DNA of 64,000 nucleotides from Rhizoclosmatium globosum (GCA_002104985.1 MCGO01000091.1:1-64000); one strand, 5' to 3'. Shown: positions 32,248-45,112, numbered from the stretch's first letter. Numbers and translations are program-made. Notes: generated from the sequence alone by a model not told the origin.

Positions 32248-34358
32248 TTAGATATCCCACATGTCCACAAATAACACTTTGGTAAAGTATCCTTTTCCTC
32301 CAGGAAAAGCAGTTGTGTCCATTCGTTCCTGCGACAACATCCACCCATTTGCTTTCTCATCCCACCACTCACGTTTCTCTTCAAAGAAGAAATGAAAAGC
32401 TCCTTCAGCATCAGCAGCACCAGTTGCACATACTTTGGCGTCAATCTCTTCACAGAGCCTCCACATTCGTAACCTCAACTCAGCTTCTCCAATTCCCCAG
32501 TTTGGAAACCACAGGTCTCTACCAATACCCGCGAATGTACTCTCCCGCCATGCCTTAATCTCAGGTTCCTCCGCGTCGCCAAACACAACTTTGACAACGT
32601 TGGCCTTGAGATTTGCTTCCACCAACTCCAAGGCACCTTTCACAGCTGAAACGTACCCATCGTTTCCAGTTTCTGGAGAAACAGGTACAAGCACCACCGG
32701 TAAATTCAGCGAAAGTGCTTGTGCCGCGATATCCTGATTCTTGACGTTATGCATTGGCACAGTATTCGTTGACGGGTCAATCGTCGTCATCAAGACAACA
32801 CGTACACCTTCCCCACATATCTCCAACACACGCTCCAAAGCCATCAAAGAGTGTCGACCACCACTCCAAAACATTACCACAACTCCATCTTTCACAATAA
32901 CCTCTTTCCGACCTCGCAGCCCATCCAAATCACCCTTCTTTTTGTTTGGCGGTGATCCAAGAAACACTGTAGTTTTGAGATGGTTTCTTCTACGTGCAGG
33001 GTCTTTGACGCGTGAATGTCCATAAGGACAGTGACGACACGCGTTTCCACAACAGAGTTGCCGTTGATTGAGGTAATATTCTGTCATGACACTGTATCCA
33101 GACTTGGGGTCCGTGTAAAAGGCTTGTTTTTGGGCACATGCGAGTCGATGGCATTCTTCGATTTCAGGATCGAGTTGTGGTGGCGATGGTTTTATGGCGG
33201 GCGCAACAACAGAAACTGGAGTTGGCTTGTAGATTCGTGTGTCACACTGAACGACGGGAAAGTCTTTGCTTGGGACGGGAGTTTTGCGAAGCGTGTGAAT
33301 TAACCACTCCAAAGCGTCCAACAGTCTTGGAGTTGGGCGATGAAACATTGAGTTTCCGTCCACCACAAACACACGATTTTGTTGCACGGCAGCAAGTCGA
33401 TACCAAGATTCTTGTTGAATGAGTCTTGATTCTTTGAGCTCTTTCACGGACGTTGGAGAATCCAATCCACAAAGACATACAATCACCAGATCAATATCTG
33501 CTGTATCCAGTCCTTTCGCGAGATCCAGCATGACAGAATCAGGATGACGTCCACTCTTTCCAATCAATTCACCACCAGCCAACTTCACAAGTTCAGCCGT
33601 CCATCCACTCCCTAAAAAGAGAGGATCCATCCATTCAACCAAAACAACTCGTTGCGGCTTCGCAAGCGGGGTGATTTGTTTTCTGAGAGTCTCCAAACGA
33701 GCCTTGTTTTGAGCAATCAACAAGCCAGCTTCATACTCCATATCAAGCTCCTTTCCCAAGTACGCTATACTATGTTCCAAAGCGTCCATCAAAGTTTTCG
33801 AGTTTACAGAGACAATACGCGTGGATCCTTCACTCACGGCAGAACTCTTTCCGTCAATCCCACACGACATTTCCAGCGTCTCCAAATCAATTGAACACAC
33901 TTTACAAGTATCCTGTGCAACAATGACATCCGGCCTCAATTCCGCCATCTGCTTTTCATCGACGGTGTACAGCGAGTTCTCTGTCTCAAACACGGACTGG
34001 ACTTGTCTGTGCGTGTCAGCTGAGCTTGTGAATGCAGTTGTTCTTTGGGTTGTCAAGGCTGGGAGGGATGATGTGAAGGCCGGCGGGTAGTCACACTGGA
34101 TCGGAACACAACGGGTTGGCTGCCTACTGAGATGGAGGAGGAGAGGCTTACCTCGTGGGATCTGCCTACAAACTGAACTAGGCGGCCGGTGCGTGTGATG
34201 CCTGAAGGAACGGAACTTGGTTGAGCAACAGGCTGTGTGAAGCTGAACAAGCCAGCAATCCTGTGCCATTCAACCATCGATGGATTAGAAACGAGTACGA
34301 TTAAGGTACAGCATCATTACAGTTCGGTGGCAGATGGAAGTAGCGAGATGATCCGCAT
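32248..34358 (-). CDS. Three-part fusion: BtuF-like binding domain, Cys-rich module, DPH6-like PP-loop ATPase
   Basis: Exons 34358-34321, 34260-34152 and 34095-32248. The start is fixed by MRIISLLPSATEL, the classic opening of BtuF/FepB-type helical-backbone binding proteins. It is followed by VGRSHECDYPP (split by an intron), DVIVAQDTCKVC, LGSGWTAELVKLAGGELIG and a PTPRLLDALEWLI end (residues 1-380). A cysteine module CCGNACRHCPYGHSRVKDP resembling the DUF5522 motif follows. The last 220 residues match diphthine-ammonia-ligase-like ATP-binding proteins, with a PP-loop FWSGGRHSLMAL and RDLWFPNWG. The usual PP-loop is SGGKDS; here Lys and Asp are Arg and His, so catalysis is doubtful. No signal peptide is visible, so a cytosolic protein is likely. 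The ligand could be a corrinoid or other metallo-cofactor; this is inference. About 720 residues. Confidence 0.82.
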
Positions 34359-34546
34359 TGGCTGTCGGGTTGCTACGGATGCCATTTCCAATAAACTCTT
34401 GCACAGCGAAGGCTTGAAACTTAGAGAAGAACACATATTCTGACTCAATTACAGCAAACTGTTTGAGACTAATTAGAGTAAACATTGAAGTTTATTGTGC
34501 GAGCAAGATCATCTCAAAAACACCAAACGAAACCAACAAGACCACC

Positions 34547-36649
34547 TCAAAGCTCACGACCCATCTTCTTGTCCAATCTACAAATCGGGTTCTTTTGTAC
34601 CATATCAATGTTCACCTTGTGACCCAACAACTCTCTAATATCGTCGTATCCGTACTTGATCATTGTAGGTCTCTCAACACCCAATCCCCACGCAATCACA
34701 CTCACATCCTCAGGAAGTCCCATAGGTCTCAACATCTCCGGTCGGAACATTCCAGAGTTTCCAATCTCAACCCACTTGCCCAATCCATCGTGCCACGAGA
34801 AAATCTCCATCGACGGCTCCGTGTATGGGTTGAAGGCTGGCTTGAACTTGATCTTTGGAATACCAAGCTTTTGGAAGAAGGAGTGCAATGTTCCAATCAA
34901 GTCTCCAAGCGTCAATCCGCGGTCTGCAACGACACCTTCGAGTTGGTGGAATTCAGCCAAGTGGGTTGCGTCGGTGGTTTCGTTTCTGAAGACTCGGTCG
35001 ATGGAGAAGTATTTGACAGGGCGGAATTCCTTTTCTTGGGCGAGTTGGTAGAGCATGTTGGAGGAAATGGCGGTGGTGTGAGTACGAAGCAGGAGTTTCT
35101 CGGCTTCTTCTTCTTTCCAGTCCATAACGTATCCGATAGATCCGTAACCTCCCTCAGAGTGAACCTTCTTGACGCGCTCCAAGTAGTCACGTGGGTACTT
35201 GCGGTCTGTGGCTGGGTCTTTGAGGAAGAAAGTGTCGTGGGCGTCACGAGCTGGGTGTTGCTGCGGTTGGAAGAGAGCATCGAAGTTCCAGAAGGACGAG
35301 TCGACAAACTTGTTGGTTGGCATTTCGGTGAAACTAACGCAGATATTCGATAGTTAATAGTTGCCTCTAGTCACATGAAAGACTCCATACCCAAGCTCCA
35401 AGAAGATTTGACGGAATTCTTCACGAACTTTCATGAGTGGGTGCAAGTAACCTCCGCGTGGGACAACACCAGTAACTCCAGGAGCAAAGTTATATTTTTT
35501 GAACTGAGCAGTCTTCCACTCTCCAGACAAGATCATCTCCTGAGAAATATCGGTTTCTTCCTTAGCGAGAGTTGTTGTGAACTTTGGTCCCTTGACGACG
35601 TTGTAAGAGGAAGTCTTCCTAAAAACGTATTGCCGTATGTTAGACATCCCTTCTTCCCAGATTTCCCATCAACTAGCAAGCTCACTTTTTGTCAATCAGC
35701 TTCTTCTTTTTGTAGTCAGTCATGATCTTATCAGCAAGGACCTTTCCGTCTCTGATGGCAATCAACTCGTTGCGGGTAGAATCAACGACAGAGTCAGTCG
35801 CACGAGCGAAACCGGCAGCAGACTTTTTAATCCACTTGTTTTTGAATGCAGCGCCTTGGCCAAACTTGTAGCTTTCGCCGACAAGTTTCTGAGAGTTTGT
35901 GTTAGTTCAGATGAAGTGAAGATCTTGACTGCGAGCACAGCCTAATTCAGCCTTCTCCCTCCATTTCACGGGTTTCTAGACCATTTTCCTAGCTCTCTCC
36001 AGTCACTCTCGAGTCCAATACAGGTTTTCCGTTTTTGCACTTTGACACTATCATCCCACTCCAAACACCCTTCGTCCTGCATTCATTTCTTTCCCCAACA
36101 AATCAAGGACAACGCTCATTTTTTTTTCAATCAGAGCCACTGATCACGTTACCTGCAACTCTGGGATAGAGATACCGTCCTCGCCCTCAGGGATAGCATT
36201 GAAGACCATGACTTCGGGGGAACCGTGCTCGACAACCTTGTTTCCTTCCTCTGAAAGCAGCCAGTACTCAGCATCGAGGATAGTGAAGGAGACAACCTTT
36301 TAAAAGGATCAATAAACAACCAACCAACCAACCAACCAAAACAAACCTCGCGGGCAGTCAGACTGTTCAGGACACCAATCACCTGAAGCTGGTCGACTGG
36401 CTGGCCATTGAGACGCAGGGCAGCCGTGTCTTCAATAGCTCCGTGTGCATCGATTGTTGTGAGGATCAGGTCCTGGATTGCACTCATTGTTTCTTCTTTT
36501 GAGGTAGTTGGTGCTGCAGATTGCGAGGGTGTTGCTACTTTCTTTGCTGGTGCTGCTGCTGCTGCTTTAGGTGCTGGTGCTGGTGCTTGAGTACTCTTCG
36601 TCTTTGGTTCCCAGTGCCAGTTCGTCCACACAAACTCGTTTTGGCTCAT
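34547..36649 (-). CDS. FRS2: Cytosolic phenylalanine--tRNA ligase alpha subunit
   Basis: Class II synthetase catalytic subunit that charges tRNA-Phe in a tetramer with the beta subunit. Inferred exons are 36649-36347, 36296-36153, 35888-35686, 35618-35391 and 35333-34547. Conserved blocks include [95 protein letters not shown] and [17 protein letters not shown]. The last intron (GTATGG donor) restores LGFTEMP exactly. Unusual is the N-terminus: [20 protein letters not shown] followed by an Ala/Pro-rich linker before the winged-helix region, about 50 residues longer than the start of animal FARSA. The first intron contains a CCAA tandem array. Confidence 0.93.
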
Positions 36650-37082
36650 TGAAAAAAGTGAATCAATGAATCACGGCAGAAATAATTCCATTAATTCCTT
36701 AATTTAGTGATTAAGGTCTTTAAAGTTATAAAAGTATAAGTCTCAATATGAACTTCAGTGCAAGAGTCTGATCCATACAGGAGTAGCGCTTGAATTGCAT
36801 TTTAATGAATCTGGCTTCGTTTCACAGCACTTTTTTTTTGAGTCCATGAAATAGGCATCAGTTCATCTCACTTTGCAGGGCTAAGCCAATTTAAGTTATC
36901 TATTGGACCACGGCGTGAAAGGAGTCATGGTTGTGAACTTTTAAGACTACAAACGGCACTAATGATTATTCTCAAAGCCCATAAATACTGATTTAATAAT
37001 AAAGTATGAAGTGACGTCAGGAACGGATCGGAAGTCAAAAAACCGGAAGAAAATCATTGACGGCAAAGACATTTCATTTGAA
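36650..37082. promoter_or_regulatory. Divergent promoter region between FRS2 and the ABCC gene
   Basis: 433 bases between two genes pointing away from each other. AT-rich; a TATAAAAGTATA-like tract lies near 36729-36740. No coding exon seen. Confidence 0.4.
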
Positions 37083-40000
37083 ATGGGAACAACATCCAAA
37101 GCACCTGGTGCTTCAGATTCAACTGCTGAAGGCCCCGAGTCGCTGTCGAGCAAAACAGTTGTCAACAACTTGGCCGATTCCGATCCGGTGACCAACTCTT
37201 CTGAAGCGGCACCCTGGGCCTCGGCGTCCCTTGTTTCCCGCTTCTTGTTCCTCTGGATCACGCCAATTGTCAGAAAAGGATGGAAAGCTCCACTTCAAAC
37301 TTCGGATCTCTGGTCAAACCTTGGTCCCTCAATGGACGCTGAGACACTGGCCGATGCGTTCGACATTGAACTGCAAAAGGAGTTTGGAAAGAGGAAGGAA
37401 GGAGACAAGAAGGGCCGTGCTGTCAGAAGGGCAATGTGGACATTGTATTCATGGTCTGTTCTGGCTGGCTTTCTGAACCTGAGTTGTAACATGTGAGTAC
37501 TTGAATCTGTGCTTTCTTTGCTAACCCTTTCTTGTGTGGCAGTGTCTTGACCTTTTCGCCTCTTGTCACAAAGGCAATCATCAAGTTTGCCCAACGTCGA
37601 TACTCTGGAGACCCTGACGCCACACTGGGAGAAGGGTACAACACATTCCATTTATCCATCACACTCTTTTGCTTAAGCTGATGCCAGATTTTCCCTTGTA
37701 ATTGCACTCTTCCTCCTTCAACTGTTTGCTGGAATCGTAATGCCAAACTTTGTCAATGTAACCCAAACAGTCGGCTTAAAAGTACGAACCGCTCTCTCTG
37801 CTCTCATCTACAGAAAGTCTCTTCGCTTGTCTGCTGCCGCAAGAAGGGACTTTAGTTCGGGAAGAGTGATTTCCATGGTTGCTGTCGACTGTGCCAGAAT
37901 CGAGCTCTTCTTGATGTTTGCGAATGTAAGCTATTATTAAATTTAACAATGTAAGCTAATGTGCGTAGGTATGCTGGACATCCCCATTCAACATTTCTTT
38001 GATGCTCGGATTCCTATTCTCCCAAATCGGCTGGTCCGCTATTGTCGGCGTTGGAGTCCTCCTCCTGATCATCCCTCTTCAAGCACTCATTTACAGAACA
38101 ATGACAAAGGTCCGTGAAAGCGTTGCTCCACTCACAGACTCTCGTGTCAAAATCACCACAGAGATATTATCAGGAATCAGAATCATAAAGTTTTTCGCAT
38201 GGGAAGTCCCATTTCTCGAACGGATTGAAGCAATTCGTAACTCAGAAATGGCGCTTGTTCTAAAACGATCTATTTTCACTTCTTTGGGACAAACGGTTGC
38301 TTCTGTCACGCCAATGGTTGCCGCGTCTCTCTCTTTCGTTGTATATAGCACTCACTCGGAGTTGGACGCCGCGACAGTATTTTCGGCATTGAGTTGGTTC
38401 AGTATGCTTCAAGGGCCATTGTCGTTCTACCCACAACTGATTAATTCTTGGGCGGATTTTCATGTGGCGATTTCTCGAATCGAAGATTTTCTGTGCGCTC
38501 CTGAATTAGACGAACAGAGTCCAATCACTGACGACCCTGTGTATGCCATTCGGGTTCGCAATGCAGACTTTGTGTGGGAGTCCACAGAAGATGTTGTTGA
38601 GGAGAAAGAGTTTGTCGCTTCTGAAGTGTTGCAACTGTCAGCGATAGGAAAGAAATCCAAACTATCCGGACTTCGTAATGTGAATTTGAACATCAAACGT
38701 GGATCTTTCGTCGCAATTGTCGGTGCTGTGGGAAGTGGGAAAAGTTCCTTGTTGAACGCCATTCTTGGAGAAATGAAGCGATTGAAAGGAGAAGTCTTGT
38801 TTTCGGGAACTACAGGATACGCCCCGCAAAGTGCATGGATTCAAGTAAGCATTATTTCACTCCTGTAACAGCATGTTAACCAATATTTTAGAACGCGACA
38901 TTGAAAGAGAATATCCTCTTTGGTCAGCCGTACGACGAAGACCGGTACAAATCCACCATCCGCACATGTTGCTTAGAACCCGACCTTCGCGCCCTTCCCC
39001 AAGGAGATCAAACCGCTATCGGTGAGCGAGGTATCAACTTATCTGGAGGTCAAAAACAACGAGTCAACCTCGCCCGACTTGTCTATTCCGACCCCGACAT
39101 TGTTCTCATGGACGACCCTCTATCAGCCGTCGACGCACACGTCGGTCGAGCCCTCTACAGCAACTGTTTCCAAAATACTCTCAGATCCAAAACACGTATC
39201 CTCGTCACACATCAAGTCCACCTCCTCTCTTCCGAAATCGATCATGTGATTTTAATGAAGGACGGGGTTATTGTGGAGCAAGGCTCGTTTGATGAGTTGG
39301 TTTCGGTTCCAGGTGGTCAGTTTGCTCAGATGATGAGTAGCTTTGGGAATAAGGAGGAGGAATCCAAAAAAGAGGAGGATGAAGAAAAGAAAATCGATGT
39401 CGAAGAGACTAAAAAGACAGTCGCTGAAAAAGGTGTCGTTGTAGCTCCTGTAACCGGTGGTGCTGGAATGGCGATTGAGGAGCGAGAAACTGGTGCCGTT
39501 GCTCCTCGTGTTTGGTGGTCCTACATTGAAGCGATGGGTGGATATTCCTTCTTGATCATGGCCGCAACAGTCATTCTCTTAATGCAGGGCTCTGCTCTCA
39601 CGTCTAATTTGTGGCTTTCTTGGTGGGCTTCTGGGAAGTACAACTCGTCGTTGAACACTGCCAACTACATGGGAATTTATATCGGGCTTGGAGTTTTGAA
39701 CGTGATTGGTACGCTTTGCTTTGGATTGACTTTTGCGTTTGGCGCAACCAAAGCGGCAAGGAAGCTTCAGCATGAGGCGTTGAAGCGTGTGTTACGAGCA
39801 CCCACCAAGTTTTTCGGTCCGTCTTTTTGTTTTACTTTTTCGTTTATTTACTCATGCGGTTAATTAGATACAAATCCTCTTGGCAGAATTGTGAATCGGT
39901 TCTCGAAAGACCAAGATGTAGTTGACAACACACTACTTGCGAGTTTCGCTCAGTGTGTGAACAACTTCGGACAAGCCGTCACGATTTTTGCCCTGATCAT

Positions 40001-41358
40001 TGCGTCCACACCTCTCTTTGCAGCACCATTGGTTCCAACGTTGATTATTTACTACTACATTCAAAAGATTTATCGCTCAACAGCACGTGAACTCAAGAGA
40101 ATTGATTCAATTTCTCGGTCTCCACTGTACGCATCGTTTGGGGAAACTCTCACTGGACTTCCAACAATCCGTGCGTACCGCCAAGAAGCACGCTTCAAAA
40201 CGCAGAACATGACAACCACAAATTCAAACAACACCCCTTACTTTATTCTCTTCCAAACCCAAACTTGGTTTTCATTCCGCCTTGGAATCATCAGTTCCAT
40301 TCTTGTTTTCTTTGCAGCCGCGTTTGGAGTTTTGGGATCTTCTTGGCTTTCACCTGCTATTCTCGGACTGTCGTTGAATTATGCACTTCAGGTAACGAAC
40401 GTGTTGACGTTCGGGATCAGGCAATTTACAGATCTGGAGGTTGCCATGAACTCCGTGGAGCGGATGGATCATTATGCTCGCAACGTAGAAAATGAGGCAG
40501 ATGCGATTATTCCAGATAATCGACCACCTCTTGGATGGCCTCGCCGAGGCACTATTGAATTCAAGGACTTGGAAATGCGGTATTCTCCAGACCTACCCCT
40601 TGTTGTGAAAGGAGTTTCCTTCGAAATCAAGGATTCAGAGAAAGTAGGAATAGTTGGGCGAACGGGGTCTGGAAAGAGTAGTTTGTTGCAATCTCTGTTC
40701 CGAGTGGTGGAACCAACTGCTGGACAGATTTTGATTGATGGCGTTGACATCTGTACAATTGGGTTGACGGACTTACGGTCTGGGCTCGCAATTATCCCAC
40801 AAGATCCTATTCTGTTCACGGGAACATTCCGAACCAACTTGGACCCTTTCAAACAACACGAAGATTCCGAATTATGGGATGCATTAGATCGTGCTGGCTT
40901 AAAGAGCAAAGTGGCAGAAGGCTTGAACGGTTTGGAAGGGAAGGTTGATGATGGAGGTGAGAATTTATCTGTTGGACAGCGACAGCTTCTATGTTTGGCT
41001 AGGTGAGTAAACCATTCAAAGTTTCCAACGAAACTAACGCAATTTATAATACAGAGCAATGTTGAAAAAGCCTAAGATTCTTATTATGGATGAGGCCACC
41101 GCAAACGTGGACTTTTCGACGGATCAATTCATCCAAAAAGCCTTGCGTGAGCATTTCAAGGGTACAACACTACTAACTATTGCCCATCGACTGAATACCC
41201 TTATCGATTACGATCGGATTTTGGTGCTTGATGCAGGAGTTGTTGCTGAATATGCCTCTCCAAGAGAGTTGCTCATGAATCAAGATTCCAAGTTTTATGG
41301 AATGGTGTTGGAAACAGGGGCATCCAATTTGGCTTTATTGAAGGGTATGGTTTTGTAG
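37083..41358 (+). CDS. ABC transporter, ABCC (MRP) subfamily
   Basis: Full ABCC exporter of about 1,330 residues, expected to pump conjugated or organic anions at the plasma or vacuolar membrane. Exons 37083-37492, 37543-37635, 37688-37925, 37969-38844, 38892-39816, 39868-41002 and 41055-41358. The N-terminus lacks TMD0 (short ABCC form). TMD1 has the ABCC signature LSRFLFLWITPIV-like start and IKFFAWE. NBD1: Walker A GAVGSGKSSLL, signature LSGGQKQR, Walker B VLMDDPLSAVDAH. A charged Glu/Lys linker precedes TMD2. NBD2: GRTGSGKSSLLQ, LSVGQRQLLCLAR, ILIMDEATANVD. NBD1 has Asp where the catalytic Glu would be, as is normal in ABCC proteins. The first ATG in frame is 37083; upstream frame is closed by a stop. 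No frame break. Confidence 0.95.
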
Positions 41359-41423
41359 ATAACCAATAAATGCAAATCCACTTTTATACACTCCTTTATT
41401 AATTTCAATTCTAAATAAATGAC

Positions 41424-42161
41424 TTAAACACAGTACTTTCGAACATGTCTCTTTAAAGAATCAGACCGGCTAAAAAATGTTCCGCACTTGATACATTGGT
41501 GTGTCTTTTTCGAAGGTCCTGATGCATGGCTGGTGCTGTTATGACGATGGAGGTCATTGATCCTGCTGAATTTCACATAACAGATACCACATCGTATGAC
41601 GACAGGAAGTTTTGGGGCTTCTATTCTCCGACTCAATTTCACAGCCGTTGGTATACGTTGTTGATTAAGAGTGGAATCATGCCTTGTTCTTATCAATGTT
41701 TCTCGTGCTGATAACGACGAGGACGGAACGAGCGGAGGAATTGTTGGTTGAAAATTTTGTGGCTGAACACCATGCTGATAAGACTGTCCTGTGTGTCCAA
41801 GTTGATCAGCGTCCGCGAACCGTTTATTCAGATGGTTGTAGTATATTTGTGAGGATTGGTCATGATACTCGGGAGGCAATATGTTCGAGTGCAATACCCT
41901 TGGTGGTGGCGACCAATTTAAGGGTTCGAGCGGTGGAGTGGCGATGGGAGACAAGTGAGATGAAGGCATTGGGATGTGCATTCGTCTGGCATACTCCTTA
42001 TCTACCCATGCAAGTCCAGATGGATGCGAATGGATGGAGGTCTCCAGCTCCTTAAGTTTCTTTTGATGCTCAGCAAACTGATCTTGCAGAGACGGCAGTG
42101 ACCGACTTTCGTGGTGAACGCAGGCCTTGATTAAGTTCCAGACTGGAGGAAGAGTGTGCAT
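41424..42161 (-). CDS. C2H2 zinc-finger protein, probable transcription factor
   Basis: Single-exon gene of 245 codons. The only domain is a C-terminal pair of zinc fingers: CGICYVKFSRINDLHRHNSTSH, a C2H2 finger, then CIKCGTFFSRSDSLKRHVRKYC, which ends in Cys (C2HC). The rest is Pro/Ser/Gln-rich and probably disordered, typical of fungal C2H2 regulators. It probably acts in the nucleus; targets unknown. It lies tail to tail with the ABCC gene (66 bases apart). Confidence 0.8.
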   Translation of the reverse strand: MHTLPPVWNLIKACVHHESRSLPSLQDQFAEHQKKLKELETSIHSHPSGLAWVDKEYARRMHIPMPSSHLSPIATPPLEPLNWSPPPRVLHSNILPPEYHDQSSQIYYNHLNKRFADADQLGHTGQSYQHGVQPQNFQPTIPPLVPSSSLSARETLIRTRHDSTLNQQRIPTAVKLSRRIEAPKLPVVIRCGICYVKFSRINDLHRHNSTSHASGPSKKTHQCIKCGTFFSRSDSLKRHVRKYCV

Positions 42162-42590
42162 TCAAAATGATGGCAAATGCTGAAGGTGGCGTTTTTCGAA
42201 GTGAGGACCCAAATTTTCTGAGTTGGCTTGCACACGGGGCTGGCTGAAAATGGAGTCAATTATGACGCAATGAAGGCATGGAGGCGGGTTACACCAGCTT
42301 AATTGAGTGTCTTTTGCAGCTGTCTTGGTGCCTCCTTAATATGTTACGAGCAGGACACACTATCAAAAACGAGGCATACTTGTAAGTCCGTAACAGAAGG
42401 GTTTTGGAACTGAGAACGTCATCGCCACACTCAATATTGCCACTTTTTCATCAGCACGTGCAACTTTCATTTAATCAAACTGCAAAATAAGCTTGCATAA
42501 CGCACGGGATGACGCCACCGCCTCCTCCCTTCAAAAAGGCAGACCGATTCCCCTCCAAGATAACATCAAAAAAAAAGCAATCAGTTCGCA
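42162..42590. promoter_or_regulatory. Divergent promoter region between the zinc-finger and OPT genes
   Basis: 429 bases without a coding exon, flanked by gene starts on both sides. An A-rich tract precedes the OPT start codon. Confidence 0.4.
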
Positions 42591-45112
42591 ATGACAAAGA
42601 CTGCCGACATAGTTGCTGAAAAGGAGCATCAGCTCGACGATCTCAAGCACGAACACCCAGAGTTGGAGGATGACGTTGAAATCTCTGACATCAAGGAAGT
42701 CGAGGAGAGAATGTGAGTTACCGTCTCTTATTAATTTTGTTTCTCATCTGGTGTTGCCACCACAGTGACTTCATTGTGCCCCAAACCGATGATCCTTCAA
42801 CCCCTGCTTTCACCTTCCGTTCCGTCTTGCTTGGAACCATCTGGGTCACTCTCTTGTCTTTTGCCAACACCGCCCTCTCTTTCCGTACTGTTGCATTCGG
42901 TATCGGTGCGAACGTTGCATTGATTCTTTCTTACCCAATGGGTCTTTTTTTGGCTGCTGTCTTGCCAAAGTCCATCCCTCTTTTGAATCCAGGGCCATTC
43001 TCTTTGAAGGAGCACGTCTTGATTTACATCATGGCTTCTTGTGGAGGTGTGCCATACGGTATTGACAACGTTGTCGCCCAAGTCATGCCTGACTTGATGG
43101 GTAACGAGGACATCACCTTCCTCCACTCTCTCGGTTTTGTTTTCGTCACTCAGTTCCTTGGTTACGGTCTTTCTGGACTGACCCGTCGTTTCCTTGTTCG
43201 TCCAACTGCCATGTGGTGGCCAGGAAACTTGTCTACCATCGCTTTGTTCACCTCCTTCCACAAGGTCGAGACTGGTGAAATCGATGCTTCTACTCAGCGC
43301 TACACTACCAGTCGTTTCAAGGCTTTCTGGATCGCGTTTGCTGCCATGTTTGTTTGGACTTTCATTCCACAATACTTTGCCCAGACTTTGCAAGCCATTT
43401 CCCTTTTGTGTTTGATTGCTGGACGCGGTGATGGACCATCTGGAAAGTTGACACAGTTCAACGTTGCTGCTGGATCTGTTTAGTAAGTCACACCTGTTTT
43501 CCATCAACTCGATTTCTAATTACATTTCTTTCTTTCCAGCAACGGAGTCGGTGTCCTCGGTATTACTTTCGACTGGACTTACGTTGGTTCCTATGTCTTC
43601 ACTTCTCCATTCTGGGCCCTCCTTGTCAACTTTGGTGGTACTATCATCTTCCAATGGATCATTGCACCACTCTTATACGCCAACGATGTCTGGGGTCTTA
43701 ACCAAATTATCACTAAGGACACTGTTAACCGCAACCCACTCTTGAACACTCCACACTTGTTCGTTGGTAACGCTAACGGAACCAAGAGACAAGGAACTCG
43801 TGTCAAGCCAAACTACTTCTTCGACGCTACCAAGAACTACGACTTGAACATCACTGCCTACAACGATGTTGCTCCAGTTCACATTACCTCCTACTTTGCC
43901 CTCGTTTACGGTTGCTCCTTCTTGACCATCACCTCTGCCATCTCCCACGTTGGTCTCTGGTACGGAAAGGACATTTACCGTCAATCCATGAACGCGTTCC
44001 GTCAAATCCGTGATGAAGTTGATGCTCTTGACAAGCACGTCAAGTTGATGGAGGCTTACCCAGACGTTCCCGACTGGGCTTACCTTGCCTTCCTCGGATT
44101 CACCACTGTTGCTGCTCTTTTGGTTTCCATCTTCACTCCATTCAACATGCCATGGTGGGGTATTTTCTTCAACTTGTTCCTTTGCGCCATCTTCATCTTG
44201 CCATTCGGTATCGTCCCAGCCATCTCCGGTTTCGGATTGTACTTGAACGTTTTGACTGAGTTCGTTATTGGATTGATGATTCCAGGACAGACTGTTGCTG
44301 TCATGGCTTTCAAGTCCTGGGGAACCAACAACTTGATTCAGGCCCTTACCTTGACTCAGGACTTGAAGCTCGGTCAATACCTCCACATTCCTCCATACGC
44401 CATGGTTTTCGCTCAGTTCTGGGGTACATTCGTCAACGTTTTCGTGTCCTCTGCTGCCTGTTGGTTCATGATGTTTGGCTCCAAGGACTTGTTGCAAAAG
44501 GATGAATGGTGAGTTTTATCTTTGTGCACAAAATTGGTTGAAACTAAATTTTTATATGTCAGGCAATACAACGGTTACCAGACTTTCTACTCTGCTGGAG
44601 GAATTTGGGGTGCCATTGGTCCACAGCGTTTCTTCGGTATTGGATCTCTCTATGAAGGTCTCTTGTGGTGCTTCTTGATTGGATTCATCGCTCCATTCGG
44701 TCCATGGTTGGCTAACAGATACCTCTACAAGTCCAAGTACTGGCACTACGTCAACTTCTCCATCATCTTCACTATTGGTTCTGCTGGTTACCCACAAGTT
44801 TCCATCGTCGTTCCAGTCATTCTTACGTTTGTCGCTCAGTGGATCTTTGTCAAGAACAAGGAGTTCTACCAGAAGTACTTGTACGTTATTGGTTCCGGAT
44901 TTGATGCCGCTGGTGGTTTCGTTTCTTTGATTGTCTCGTTCTTGTTCTTTGCGGACATTAACCCACCAAACTGGATTCTTAACCCAAACACCGACAACGT
45001 CAAGTCTGATTGGTACTGTTACCCAGGATCATCTTGGGATGAGTACGACTGTGCCTACTACCTCAAAGCCGGTAAAACTAAGACTCCATCCGGCATTGTC
45101 TGCAAGAAGTAG
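42591..45112 (+). CDS. Oligopeptide transporter, OPT family
   Basis: Proton-coupled importer of small peptides or peptide-like siderophores at the plasma membrane. Exons 42591-42712, 42766-43482, 43540-44508 and 44563-45112, about 785 residues. An acidic cytosolic N-terminus is followed by roughly 14-16 hydrophobic segments. OPT hallmarks: FGIGANVALILSYPMG, NPGPFSLKEHVLIYIMASC, MWWPGNLSTIALFTSFH, FDWTYVGSYVFTSPFWA, FNMPWWGIFFNL, IPGQTVAVMAFKSWG and GAIGPQRFFGIGSLYEGLLW. The C-terminus (PSGIVCKK) is short. Codon use is strongly biased to C-ending codons, suggesting high expression. The frame is intact; an AATAAA lies about 60 bases past the stop. Confidence 0.96.

Noticed and set aside
34463..35353. 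296-codon plus-strand frame over the PheRS gene
   Set aside because: The minus strand encodes highly conserved PheRS blocks; the plus frame is a shadow.
43673..44497. Long antisense frames over the OPT transporter
   Set aside because: C-ending codon bias in the OPT gene removes stops on the opposite strand; no domain is encoded there.
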